DNA of 64,000 nucleotides from Salminus brasiliensis (lineage: Eukaryota; Chordata; Actinopteri; Characiformes; Bryconidae): positions 14,851,490-14,915,489 of the forward strand of contig NC_132899.1 of assembly GCF_030463535.1 (NCBI RefSeq), in the 5' to 3' direction. The notes beneath the pieces are model-generated. The model saw only the letters and a list, made by a program, of their open reading frames with translations. It did no database searches and was not told where the DNA came from. Positions 1 through 24,900 of the stretch are shown one piece after another. Within the stretch, counting starts at the first letter, position 1. Each line of letters opens with the position of its first letter. Both the position numbers and the translations under genes were made by a program.

Positions 1-226
1 ATGCCATACACAATTAATATATTTATATAATATATTTAATGCATTTGGCTGACACTGTTATCCAGAGTGACTTATATTTGCATCATGTTTCACAGGTAAG
101 CAAATATAGTGTTAAGAGACTAGCCCAAGGACTCTTATCTGTGTAGTGGGGGAATCAAACCCTACTCTGTCACAGTGGGTAAGAACAAGTGGTGTTCTTA
201 TCCACTACACTTTACCAACCAAGGAA
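1..226 (-). mobile_element. tRNA-derived SINE in fasn intron
   Basis: Read on the minus strand it begins AAAGTGTAGTGGATAAGAAC (A-box-like). It has a B-box-like GGGTTTGATTCCC (about 150-164), then GTCCTTGGGCTAGTCTCTTAAC, and ends with TAAGTCACTCTGGATAACAG and GTCAGCCAAATGC. That last block is the 3' core shared by many teleost SINEs. It sits in the fasn intron following the exon that ends at 840 and may extend past the window edge. Confidence 0.7.
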
Positions 227-374
227 GGTGATATACCTGTATCAGTCAGGTTCCACACATAGTTTGAGTAGCAAATAATGCCTTTTTAATCTACATATGG
301 GTTGAAATCCCTATTTTTATTCCTTTTCTATGAATAAATTAGTTTTTTTCTCTTTTTCTTCCAATTTGGTACTT

Positions 375-640
375 CCAATTAATCCACCTGCCCCTAGCAC
401 ATGCAATGTTCCCGGCACTAGGAGGGTAAAGACCAGCCACCGCCTCTTTTCGAACTGGCTAACTGACGTCTGTGCTGGCCAACATCTCATTAAGTTTAAT
501 TAGAGGAGAGAGCAAGGCCAATTGTCCCCTCTCAGATTTTTATGGCAAAGGGACATCGCTCAAGATTTAAACTCATGACCCTTGGAAATGTGGAAATGTG
601 TTAGACCGCTAAGCTACTCCGAGCCAATGCTCAAATAAAA
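375..640 (-). mobile_element. Degraded SINE-like repeat in fasn intron
   Basis: On the minus strand it reads GGCTCGGAGTAGCTTAGCGG (a tRNA-like head). It then carries the GCTGGCCAGCACAGACGTC segment seen in fish SINE bodies and ends near GGTCTTTACCCTCCTAGTGC. It is diverged, and its limits are approximate. The rest of 1-839 is intron with nothing further recognised. Confidence 0.5.
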
Positions 641-839
641 TCTAATTTAAATCTCAGGTCTCCAAAATAAACAAGAAGGTGGTCAGACAAGTTCTCTCTA
701 ATTTGGTGAAAAGATTTAGAAAAACTTCAATTCAGATTTTGTTATTCTAAGAGCCCTATAGAAATTAGCTTGACATTTCTAGACTAAATATCTCCCAGCA
801 TCCAATGGGTGCTGGCTGTGGCTGGCTGGAGTTTCTCAC

Positions 840-13333
<12,494 letters not shown>

Positions 13334-14167
13334 GGCGTTGTGAGAGTTACTGTGGGTCCAAACAGAGATAGTGACAGAGAGAGTAAGAAACAGAAGTCAG
13401 AGAGCAGACAACCCAATAACAATGACAGTCTGTCATTTGGCAGTTCAGGATTGTGCCTGTATGTGTGACCCATTTCAAACCACAAGTTTGTGACCACTGA
13501 GGCCCGGAGAAGGCCAGAGAAGAAGGGGGGGGCTTGGGAGGGGGGTGTGAACTGTACGCTTTGTACCCCATTTTAGGGCCTGTGCATTCAAGCTAACGCT
13601 GTCTATACAACGGCCATCAGCACAGCAGGAAGAGAAATGGGATTCCTGCTTACTGTGAGGTGCAATCAAGCTCCACAATGAACACACAGTGTCTCTCTGT
13701 TCTGCTTCCCTCAGATGCACAACCCGTAATCAAGCCCAGTGGGTTCAATTCAAGTCCCACATTTTGTGCTGCATCTCAAGTTTACCTAGAACAGTGTTCT
13801 GCAGTCCTTACTTTGAGCACCTTAAGCTTCCAACACACCCCACTAACTGACAAGCCTTTCACGAGCAAGAGTGATGGGCTAAAGAAAGGATACTAAATTT
13901 CAGGACAAAAGCAGTTCAAGGTCAGCAGATTTCACAAGGCCCAGTATACTGACTGGGCTACAAGTTCTACTTGGTACTTGAGCTTTGGTTCATGTACCAA
14001 GCATGGCACTGCAGACCAGGCTTTTCTTCTAAAAGATAATTACCCTTCACAAAAACACATGGTAAAACGTTGCCACTTGGAGAGGAGGGGTTTGTACCAC
14101 AAAGACAGCCAGAAGGAAACATACTTGCCAAGCAGGTGCTGGCATGCAACAGCTCGTCACTGCACGC

Positions 14168-14171
14168 ATGC

Positions 14172-14203
<32 letters not shown>

Positions 14204-14205
14204 GT
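14168..14205 (+). repeat. TG microsatellite in fasn intron 1
   Basis: (TG)n followed by a CG-interrupted end. Confidence 0.85.
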
Positions 14206-15009
14206 AAGAGTGACTCAACATATAGACAGTTCTCACAAATCTTACGCCACTGTTAGAAAATGTACCAGTTTGAAAGAGGGCAAAGTTATGATAGATCTGT
14301 ACTGCAAAACCTGTTCAGATGACTTTTGAAGACGTTAATTTTCAAACAAAGGCCAGATCCTCAGTTCATGGTTACAGCAGATTGCAAGACCAAGTAAACG
14401 GATTCCCAAAAGGAGGGACTGTAATCCACCTGACCCAGATCTAAAGATGCCTCTGTATTTACATATACAGAAGAATGACGGCCTATGCCTGTGAGTAAAC
14501 ACAGCAATTAATGCCATCCTGAGGTCATCACCTATCCCAAGGTACCAACATTCACCCCCACTAGAACACGTGCTGGTGTATTAACATTATGAGGGAAAAT
14601 ACAAATCCCTTTCTAGGCCTGTTCTACTTATTGGCAGCAAGTTTCACGTTCGCCAGATATCCTACAAATAGCAGTTCACAATAAAACGTGAAGAGTCAAG
14701 CCAGGATAAACTCTTGCACTGATAAGAAGTGGTAGCAGAAGCGATAACAGGGCATTGCCCTCCCATTACGACTTCCCTATACACCCCAGACAACTGTTCG
14801 TCCAGCTTTTCTCCTGAAATCAAAAGGAGTAATAGGGAGTTTGTCCCCATTGTGTCACAGTAACAGCCTCCGATCGTCGGAGAAAGCCCTACATTAGCAA
14901 TGTTGTGAAGATCTGACTGTATTTAGCTACAAGAGCATTAGTGTGGTCAGGTATTGACAGGTATAGTCCTGAATCACAAAGAAAACCCCACTTCAACTCA
15001 TCTCAGAGG

Positions 15010-15120
15010 GACTGGATGGAGGTCCAACACACCAGAGAACGTAGCTCTACTGCTCCACAGCCCAACACTGGGGAGGGGGGCGCTTTACGCCCTTCTAGCT
15101 GAAGCTTGACATCCAACATG
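15010..15120. mobile_element. Short Tc1-like fragment in fasn intron 1
   Basis: CACCAGAGAACGTAGCTCTACTGCTCCACAGCCC with CTTTACGCCCTTCTAGC resembles the interior of a non-autonomous Tc1-like repeat common in otophysan fish. Only a fragment remains. Confidence 0.4.
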
Positions 15121-15706
15121 ATGACTTCAGGCTCTACAGCATCTCATTCATGCATCGTACAGTAGCTGAATGCAATAATTAGAAGGAAATCTTTATACTT
15201 ACTACAAACACATATAGCTACATACACAAGCACAGTGTCCAACAAAACCAGAAGATGAAGATGCTGCTCCCCTGTTAGGCCTCAGGGGCAGCTGCATAAT
15301 TTGACCCCTTCCACATTTTACCACATGCAAGGTAAATTCCACATTTAGACTACAAAACAAACCCCCATTTTCTCTTGGGGAGTTTTCACACCCCAAGATA
15401 TGGACCTAAACATTAGCTGACTAAGAAAGTTCATCTACAGGTCAACAGCTGATTAATTCCTGAGTCATTTTCAACATCAGCAACATCAGTCTGACACCAA
15501 CAGATAGATAGCTACATTAGCTAAATGGCCTTCGTTAGGTGGTCCAGGTGGCCCAAATAAAGGCGATGGAGCTTCTAGTTCATTACTTTTAAAGCGGGGA
15601 TATCTAGCTATGTTGATCTCCCCTGCTTTTCTAGAATAAGCTTAGCTTTAGCATCCAGAGTTAGCCGCTAGCTAGCTTAGCAGCAGAAGCCTGAGAGAGA
15701 TGCGCA

Positions 15707-15812
15707 CTCCCTCTCTCTGTCTCTCTGTCTCTCTGTCTCTCTGTGTCTCTCTCTCTCTCTCAGCACGCTGCACCTCACCACACATTACCTAGCTATCTAT
15801 CTATCTATCTAC
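15707..15812 (+). repeat. TCTG/TC-rich tract and ATCT microsatellite in fasn intron 1
   Basis: CTCTCTCTGTCTCTCTG-type repeats, then (CTAT)n at about 15794-15810. Confidence 0.8.
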
Positions 15813-16268
15813 ACCAGCTTCAGATGACTGATAGATACTTAAACTGGACTCTAACGATTACAAAACGGGATTAAGACTAACTTGGCTATGTTTGTGGTCA
15901 GTATTTCTATAGTATTAAAAGTACTGAAGCGCGTAGCTATTTATCAACCTTAAGCACAGTCAGCAATAGATGAAGGTTAACACTTAGCTAGTTAGATTGA
16001 ATCAAAATGAACCCATACATAAACCCAACCACATACACTATAAGATCATTTAAGAAGTCTAGTTTATCATATCTTAGTACAGACTAACGTTACTTCCTAC
16101 TATCAGCAGAATGACAATACGCCCTAGTTCCCTAAATAACCTTAACCTTAGCCAGCTAGTTAACATCGACTGTCCTATTCTCCTGTAGCCACGATCACAC
16201 ACATCAGCTAACAGACTTCATCCAAGTGCATTAGCTAGCTAAATTCACACAAACCTTGTTGAACCTAC

Positions 16269-16460
16269 CAGTTGTGTTAGTTTATCGTCCGCTCTGTAAA
16301 TACTTTCGGATCAATGCGCATCCAGCGTGAGCAGAGCCTGAGCTGACCTATATTCCTCTCAGTAGCCCTTTATCTCCTGTGTGCCTTTAGGCTCGCGTTG
16401 AATCTGGCTGTGTATAATAAACCCTTTGCTAGTTCCTAGCCTTGCCCTAAAAATTACTCT
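16269..16460 (-). other. fasn: fasn non-coding exon 1 (5' UTR)
   Basis: A good donor (CTG then GTAGGT) ends a non-coding exon at 16269. The next exon has its acceptor at 13350 and 16 nt of leader (13349-13334) before the ATG. A non-coding first exon followed by a start codon in exon 2 is the mammalian FASN arrangement. The 5' end near 16460 is inferred from the TATA-like box at 16490-16496, not observed. Confidence 0.6.
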
Positions 16461-16488
16461 CGCTCCTGTGCTTCCCTGCCTCTGTTTC

Positions 16489-16558
16489 ATTTAAATGTGC
16501 GCCATGCTGTATGGCCACGCCACATGGGCTGACAGTTGGCTCCGCACTACAGTCCAAT
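16489..16558 (-). promoter_or_regulatory. fasn: fasn core promoter: inverted CCAAT, SREBP/E-box/USF module, TATA-like box
   Basis: Read on the minus strand, the order is ATTGG (an inverted CCAAT, 16553-16557), then TCAGCCCATGTGGCGTGGCC (16513-16532), then TTTAAAT (about 16490-16496). In mammals the sequence CCCATGTGGCGTGGCC holds tandem SREBP sites around an E-box at about -65. It sits below an inverted CCAAT (NF-Y) at about -95 and above a TTTAAAT TATA-like box near -28. Element order and spacing (about 30 nt between each) match that layout. This predicts sterol/insulin control through SREBP, USF and NF-Y, with initiation near 16460. Mammalian positions are from memory. Confidence 0.85.
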
Positions 16559-17218
16559 GAGAGACGAGGCAGGGCTCCCGGACCCAGGCGATGGGCTGAT
16601 TTCCTAACGCCGGTCTCTTAATTCCGTGCAAAAAAAAAAATCCCGGGTTACTACAGTTCACGGCTGATGCGCAGCATCAACCCAAACGGCTACCTGCTCT
16701 TCACGTGTAGCGTGTCCAAGTTCAGGACACTGTGGGCTCATTCAGCCTGCGAAATACGTTATTGATCCTCGACATTGGGTCTGTTAGCAGTCTTGCAGTG
16801 GTTGGGCTGTCAAACAGCCAAGATGATGCTTTTTCCAGTAGGCTAATCTTGTCTATATGCGTTTCATACACTTTAATTGGGAAATCCAGCCACCTAGTTT
16901 AACCTAGTTCATTTTCATTTCATTTCTTTGCAATTAATTCAGTCATTTAATTTGTTTTACTCATTATTTTATTGTAGAAAGTGCTATATGAATAAAGATT
17001 ATTGTGCTATTATTAATAATGCAGCATTTATGTATGGAAGGAAACGTGCTAGTTAAAAGTTTTGGGCTTATACAGAGACTGTGATTTAAGATTTAACAGT
17101 AAATGTCACACTGCCAATCCAGGACTCATTAGCTTTGTGCTGCAGGCTGGCTGGAGGGATAAACTGCTGGGAATATCACGTATCTAAATGAACGATCCGC
17201 ATCTAAGTGCACCGAGAA

Positions 17219-17632
17219 CACGTGGGTGGCCACGGAGCTGCACATAAACAATGCGCATCGATCGAGTGTTTGATAGACGGATGCTGAAACTGTAAAGAAT
17301 GAAGCGCTACGAGGTCAGATTGGGCTGAAAGAGAAAGAAGGGAGCAGAGTTTCTGTACCCGCTGTCCTGTGTTGAGACACGTGGGATCGGCCTGTGCACG
17401 AAATCCTGACACCGACCAATCAAGTAGAACCAGAGCTAGTTTAGAAAGCCTCCGGTAGAAATCCACCAATCAGTGAACGGAGGTGTGTAAAACTGGCCAA
17501 TGAGAATGAATGCAAGGGAGTTGCTAGGATATAGGGTGAGGTGATGACGGAGGGTGGGCGGAGCTCTGTACCAGACGAGCACAGACTGTGATGTAATCAG
17601 AGGGTTTGGCCTCTCTGGGTTACTCCCGTTCA
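17219..17632 (-). promoter_or_regulatory. Upstream regulatory module with DR4 (LXR-like), SRE-like, NF-Y, Sp1 and E-box motifs
   Basis: About 0.8-1.2 kb upstream of the inferred fasn start lies a cluster of motifs. CACGTG occurs at 17219-17224 and 17378-17383. CCAAT boxes lie at 17416-17420, 17466-17470 and 17497-17501. The minus-strand sequence ATCACCTCAC (17536-17545) is one base from the classic SRE-1. A GC box GGGCGG is at about 17557-17562. GGGTTACTCCCGTTCA (17617-17632, plus strand) has the DR4 form of an LXR/RXR site. SREBP, NF-Y and Sp1 sites commonly co-occur in lipogenic promoters. It could be a fasn enhancer or a second promoter; no transcript was identified. Confidence 0.55.
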
Positions 17633-18200
17633 TAAAAAGAATAAACCCTCTTTCCCCCTTATCATACATACAGTAATGTGCAGCCTGTGAGAGGTGACGT
17701 TTAAAAGCCCCCAATCTGGACATTAAGTGTATATTCATTTAGTAAGACAAGTACAAAAAGCACAAATACAAAACGTAGTGGTTTTACACCCTGATGTCAC
17801 TGCATCCATTAAAAACATTTCCAGAGCTCTTTAGTTAGAAAACAGCACCTGGTTTTGGTAAATCAGTGCTTAATTATGTTACATCAGGTGAGATGTTGAT
17901 GAACTGTTTCACACACTGGGTGAGGACATGCAGGACAAATCTGTTTCATCATCCATTGAAAAGAACATGCATCCCCAAAATGGTGACTTTACAGGATAAG
18001 GCAGAAATGTATCTAACTTGAATAAAAGTCAGTGTAAAATAAGAGTTTATTCCAGGTAGTTTCCATTAATGTAATTTCCAGTAATGTCCATTCATCTAGA
18101 AATTATTATATATGAATTTATATATATGAACAATCACACACACACACACACATGCATTTAAAACACAAATACATCACACAGGTATGGAATACAAGAGCAT

Positions 18201-18342
18201 TTTATTATTTTCTTAAAAATGTATGCGTATAATTAAAAGATCACATTGGCTTTCCTAATTATCTGTGCATTCCTTATGTAGATTCTTTTAGGAACTGAGA
18301 AAACACTTAGTACTTAAGCCGACTAAAACCTGAGTTAAGTGG

Positions 18343-18384
<42 letters not shown>

Positions 18385-18521
18385 AAAAAAACAGAAAAAT
18401 AACTTTTATAAAAACATTTAATAAGGCATGGTTTAAACATACTTTTTCAAAAAAGAAAAACATGATCTGGACTTTAATTCTAGATTTAAACAGCGGTATA
18501 AGATTTCGTCTGTACTTATTT
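18201..18521 (-). terminator. ccdc57: ccdc57 3' UTR and polyadenylation signal
   Basis: The TGA at 18524-18522 is followed by AT-rich 3' UTR with a TA microsatellite (18345-18380). A canonical AATAAA, read on the minus strand, lies at 18206-18201. Cleavage is expected about 15-25 nt beyond it, near 18180. Confidence 0.6.
18344..18380 (+). repeat. TA microsatellite in the ccdc57 3' UTR
   Basis: Perfect (TA)n between the ccdc57 stop codon and its polyadenylation signal. Confidence 0.9.
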
Positions 18522-18904
18522 TCAGTCTTTAATATTGTAATTTCGAATCTTAACCACCTTACCAGCAGGCCTCAGCTTTTTAACAGGTTCAGATGTAGTC
18601 CTGGCTTGTTTCGTCCTATCCTGGACCACTGCTTTCAAGCCCTGAACTCTAATTGGTAGTCCAGTATGTGCCTTTTGTTGACCTCCAACTGATGCAGGGA
18701 TCCCATCTGTACAAATTAAATATTAATAATAATAATAAAGCAACCCAGGGGCATTATGATAAGGTCATATAAACCTCATGTCATGTGCAGCACTTGTGAG
18801 ACACTTAGCTAGTAGAACCTGTGTATTACTGCCAACTAATTGATGTGCCAAACCATCACAGAAAGTCACCTTACATCATTGTGATCGGCACCAAGCATGC
18901 ATGC

Positions 18905-18937
<33 letters not shown>

Positions 18938-21900
18938 CTACAGTATATGGCTTACAGTTCCCAATTTTGAGGTCTGTTACAGTCTCACATTAAAAAAGAC
19001 AGGCATGTAAAAAAGTACTGTCAGTGCTTCTGTTGCAGATATGGTGCCCCTGACTACATGCATTTAATAATATCCAATGATTTAGTATAATCTGGGTAAT
19101 ATAATCTTGATTGTTTCAATATACTTTTAGTTGATCACAACAAAATGCATCACATACTTCAAATGGTTCTTTGAGCGCTGCCATTAAAAAAAACACCTCT
19201 AGTTCCATAAAGAACATTTGTGAGTGTTAAGAGCCTTAAAATTGGTAATTACCTTTCCATCAAGTGAAAATTTGTCAGATCTTTAAAATTCTTCACACTC
19301 ACATTACATAGCATCCAAAACATCTCAATCTTACATACATTAACCCCAGCCAAGTGCACTAAATGCACACTCACTAATATGGCATCGCTGGTATTGTGCT
19401 TTTATCATTTCTGTCCATATCTCTCCCAAAATAATTCCAGTTTCCACTTCAGAAGTAGGTCTGCCAGTACTTCAGATGTATAAAACCAGACACTACATCA
19501 AAACAACTGGCTGTGCGACATCACACTTTGACAAGAGCACAGATTTTTCCAACACAGTTGTTGAGGCCATTTTGAGTCAAGTATGCTTGGTGAGAAAAAG
19601 CACCTCCCAGCTCAGATGCAGGTAGGTACTGTTCACTAGACAATCACTCAGAAAGTCAGCAAAAACTCAGGAGGTTGTCAGAAGGTACTGGTACAGTGTT
19701 TGGCATGGAATATGTTGATAAAGTGGTTGCACAGTCTCAGATTTGCCTGACCTGATGTTCTACTGCAGGGGCAGATTGGCTGAATTCTAGACACCCAGGG
19801 GCCAGGACATCAGTCAGCAGTTAAGCATTCAGACTACCTACCTCATGCCAAGCAAGCACAAAGCCTCACAGATGATGCAAACGTTTGATCACGGTGCAGT
19901 ATCGTGAAACTGATATGACAGGGTGTTGAAACATAGTCAAAGTAGAACACACTCACAGGTCACAGGAATATGACCTGCTATGTCAACTGGATTGATCAGG
20001 AGGGAATGGTATAAGTAATCAAGGTACAAATCTTTAGATATGAATTTTAGTGTAATGGTTATAAAGGTTGGTGATTGTTTTAAAGAACAAAAACTTTAAA
20101 TAAAAATAATTGCAAAAAGATGCATTCTCTTTTGGCAAGAGAAGTGGAACATTCAGGCATTGTTATAAGAAGTAAAAAATCTATTTATTGTTCTAATGTT
20201 ATCCATCATAAAATGTCTGAATTGTATTTACACACTTGTTTGAGCAGTCATTTGTCTGTTAAGGGCTGTTAAGGGCTCTAAAATGAATGTGATGAGGTGA
20301 AAAACTGCAGTACATAGAGTAAATGTACAAAACTGTATACCAGTACAACAACTAGGCATTTTAACTGTGACTAACACCTGTGAATTAAGTTATTCTTTAT
20401 ATATACACACACCAAGTGAATTCAGTTAGTTAACTGTATTACACTTTTTTGTCTTTGTAACAGAACTTTATTCTACCCTCTCTAGAATAGGCCAGTGGTT
20501 TGGCAGAAAATTAACAGGTCTCCAACAGTACTGAGGAGCTGCTTACACTGCCAAGATTCATATATTTCTGCCGACCGTGACAAAGGTTTTGTTCTTTCTT
20601 GTATTTTCTGATCCTACAAAACTACCACAGTCATTGAAATTAATTATTAATCAACTTAAAGATAGAAAATTGCTGCCTATCCAAAGGTTTTTTATTGTAT
20701 TAGTCTTTGAAAAGTATAGAAATCTTAATTTGTAGCTGTAATCCTATTTCTTAAAAATCCTTATTATAAAATTAGTGTTAGGACATGCATCAAGTTATAC
20801 ATAATTTCATCAGATGCTAATAGAACTATAGTATGTTTAGGGTTCTGACACTCCAAGACAGCTGTCCCCCATCATCTAGCACTTGGCCATGGTTGAGCAC
20901 CTGTGGCTAACGATTTGAGGTGTATCCCACACTGTTGGCATCAACTGACCAATGTTAGCATTGAATGCTTGAATGCTTGACCCTTAGTGTAGGGGAATGT
21001 GGTGGCTTTTCGCTGCCATGGTTTGGGCTAACTTGTCCCCTTAATGGTCAAGGGCCATTGCAAATCAGTATGAAGTTATTCTAAACAATCACCCTTATCC
21101 TATAATTAAACATTTCTGTCGCGATGAGAGTGGTCTTTTCCAGGATATTAATGCCCCCCCACTCATGGAGCACAGGCGATCACTGAATGGTTTCATAAGT
21201 ATGACAATGATGTAGTCTTACTGTAGTCTTAACTGCAGTTGAGCACACAGATGAGACAACTGGGTTTATCATCAGTCAGACTTGACTTGGCAGACTTGTT
21301 CTTTAAAATTGGCTTGGTGTGTCAGGACCCCTAATACATATTGAAATGTTGACAGGTATCGACAGTCTCACCTTTGTAGTCACTGTCGCTAGGAGTGAGC
21401 ACTGTGGGACTCAATCCATGCTCTAGTATCTGCCACACGTCCTGTAGGGACTCATCAGTGCCCACGGACGACAGCAAGATCTGGGGAGAGCTGGCCAGAT
21501 GTACAGGTCCCTCAGGTTGCAAAGGAGGAGTGTTTTCTTTACTAAATGAGTGCTAGCAGAAAGAAAAAAGGAGGGGAAACTGAAGGTAGTCCTTTTGTGA
21601 GGATGGAACAGTGTGGTGTTAAGTTTTACTTAATTTTCCATGGTTTCACTGCGATACCTGGAGTTTTGTTGGAGGGTCCCATGGGTTGCTTGTTCTGTGT
21701 ATGTCTCCGTTCTCGCTGCCAGAAAGGTGAGGGCGGACAACAATAGGTTTTTTCTTGCTCTGATCTCTCTGTGCATACTGGAGCTCCTGAGAGTAAAATA
21801 AAACCACATATCCTTACCCTTGACTTAATTTACTGTATTTCAGCATTTGTTTACTGGATCCTGTAATGGATCTAATGATGTATCAGATAAATGGTTCAAT

Positions 21901-24900
21901 AACCTCTGTTTTGGCACTCTCTAGTGGCCTTGCTGATAACAACATTGCATCAGTAGTATGACTCAATCAGTTAAGAAATTGTATAAAGCTGTTCTTTTAC
22001 ACAACAAGCCTATACTAAAAGAATGGCCTCTTCACCATTTGCCACACTTGTTACAGTTAAGGTTGATTTTCTGTGCTGGAGCACCTGAGTAGTAAGCTTG
22101 TACTGAAGTTGTTCTAAGGTTGACAGGCGACTCTGCATCTGGGTTTCAGACTCAGCTTTGTGGGGTTCCTTCTCCAGGAGACTAAGGCTTGGCTTGGGCG
22201 CTGTATCAGAATGCTGGCCTTCTGATGAAAGACACAAGAATTACTTGACAGTAAGAGTGCTTGAAGGTAGGCTGGATAATAACATAAGACACCAAGATAA
22301 AAGATCAACTAGATACGCTAGATCAACAAACTTCTTACACCAACATCCAATGGGAAAGCTGCACATACCCAAACATAAACCTACAGTATGTTAAGATGTG
22401 GGTTAGAGTGAGGTGTTGCAGACATGTAGTCATCATATGTTTACTTCCAGAAGAGACAGGAGTATGTGAACAATTTTGAGGTATTAACATAAACAGAGAG
22501 CTTAGGATTTCCGGATGAGGGTGTTTGGTTCTCTAGTGAGGGACACAGGAATTGTTGGTTAATCCTTCTATTAAACAGGGATCAGCTCACTGTGGTGGAA
22601 GACTAACACAATGAGGACAAAATCAGTGTGTTGACCCCCTCCGTGCCCTTACAAAAAATGGTTATAATGTATCCAATAAAACATTTAAGCTACATGTCCC
22701 TTAGATTGGAATAGTGGCTTTATGTGTAGTTATAAACTCAATGGGATCAGTATTTAAACAAAAACTCACTGCCCACTCCTGCCTCTGCCAGCTGAGCCCG
22801 GAGTCGGTTGCCCATTTCAATGAGCTGCCGTTTGTCCTGGCTGAGACGAGAGATCCAGTGGGCTGCCTGTTTGAGTTTGGACTGAAGCAGATTGGCATTG
22901 CCAGCAACATCCCCTCTGCCAGACGAATACAACAGTAGTTGCTGCCTCAGATTGATGTTCTCCTCCTGAAGCTGCTTTACCATCTCACTCTAGAAAAATT
23001 AAAAACACAACAGCGTAGCAAACCTAGGTTTAATACTGTCACTAAAGTTTAGTGAAACAAATGCCTGTGGCGTTTAGTGGATTAAAAAATCATCCGTTAT
23101 TGTTTCTTACAACAGAACATTTACAATTTCAACCACTCTCCAAAAGTTACGTCAACGTGTTTTACTTAGCCTGAAGTACCTGTTGCAAAACAATGGGCTC
23201 TCTCCTGCTTGCAATATCCAGTTTCAATTCAGACACCTGCACAAAGACACCACATTCAAGTGTTATTTGCTATTCAAGGCTCAACACACTGCTACCTGCA
23301 GTACATAACCTTGGATAAGTGGGCTGGACAACGCTGGTGAGAACTGTGTAACACTGTGGAACACTGAGTCATATTTGAGTAAAATCTTTTCATATTAGTC
23401 CACAGGCTTCTTTTACTTCCAGTGACGATTTTTGATCTCTAAGCTTGTCCAGAGAAACTTGTCCATTAAGAATGACACTTCCAGACTGTAGGGGAGCAAA
23501 AAATAAAAAAATAAAAAAACTCTCCAAAGTCCTGCTTAAAAGACAAACGTTTATTTCTTGCAGCAATCTTGGCTGTACATTTTCAGAGAGCAAGATAGAC
23601 AGCTGAGGTGATATAAAATATGATGCAACTGAACTTATTGCAGACAGAACTTTTTGTTGTAATGGCAATGCCACTTCTATCTCTGTACTTCATACTTTAT
23701 GACTTCTTAATCAGACAGTCATAAACATTACAGACGTCATGTAGTAACCATTACATTTCTTCACCTTCCCATTTAAAAACAAATTAATGGCACCTTAAAT
23801 GTCAATATTCAGTTTCTCAAATCTGCCATTAGGCAGAAATCTGTCTAAGGTGATATGTTTTGTATTTGGGTAAAATATAAAATTATATGAATATAAAATG
23901 AAAAGTTTTTATATAAGGACCATCAGTTGATTGCTGAATTCAGCATCAACTTCTATCTTAAAGGAAGCCATAAGAAGCTTCATGATGATGTAAACACAAA
24001 AAGATGGAAGCTTGAGCAAATGCAGCTAACATGGTTGGTGACTTGTTCTGAAAACCTTTGAAAACCTTTGGAATTTTATGGCTTTCTGCATTAATTTAAT
24101 TTAGTCATAAAATGTGACCTGAGCCTCATCCAAGTCAAGCGTATTGACTTAAAAACTACTAAAAGTAGTGGAAAAAGTATGTGCTCTTTTGCAAACTTCA
24201 GGCGTGCAGCAATGTTCTTTTTATTAAGCAGCGTCTTCCTTCGTGGTGTCCTGCCATAGACACCCTGCTTGTACATAGACTGTAGACTCATGAACACAGA
24301 TGTTAGAGTAATAACAATTTGTTGATTGATTGCCTTACTGAAATCATGCTGTAACCTTTCCAGCTTTATGTAAATCGTATGTTCCTCTGAAAGCTCTTTC
24401 TGGTGAGGCATGGCTCACATACATATATACTTCTTGTGATCAAAAATGTGAGTGTTTTTTATCACTTAAACCAGCTTTAGTCCACACCTCCAAACTCATT
24501 TACTTAAGAAGACTCCAGGTATTCAAACACCTGACTCCAATTAGCTATTCTGAGCTCATTAAGTCAAGAGTTCACATACCTTATTCACTAGCACTATGAG
24601 GTTTTTATGTTTGTTTATTAAAAGGATATTAATAAATATGGTTGTATTAGCCTGATGTTTTGGAAGGATAGTAACTCCTGGGAATCTTTTAAATTGTGTC
24701 TAAATAAGGTAGGCAAACAGGGAGTGAGAAAGTAAGTGTATTGCAAGCAACATTCATGGATTGCTTTGCACCTAAAAACTACCAGACCACTCAAGTCAGC
24801 CATCATTGCTATTGACGTAGTCAGACTTGTTGCTACACTGATCATAACAAGTGAGATTGTTCATGTAGGCCCAGCTGTTATGTTTCTTAAGGGCATAGAG

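Larger units (their letters stand above)
13350..16268 (-). other. fasn: fasn intron 1
   Basis: A 2.9 kb intron between the non-coding first exon and the start-codon exon. It holds a GT microsatellite (about 14165-14205), a degraded Tc1-like fragment (about 15010-15085), TCTG/TC-rich and ATCT tracts (about 15707-15815) and otherwise unremarkable sequence. No second coding frame is supported. Confidence 0.8.

Noticed and set aside
130..226. Possible tRNA gene
   Set aside because: A/B-box-like sequence is present but no cloverleaf. It belongs to a SINE head.
17219..17235. CACGTG-GGTGG-CCACGG as a carbohydrate response element (ChREBP)
   Set aside because: The 5-base spacer fits, but the second half-site does not match the E-box-like consensus closely enough.
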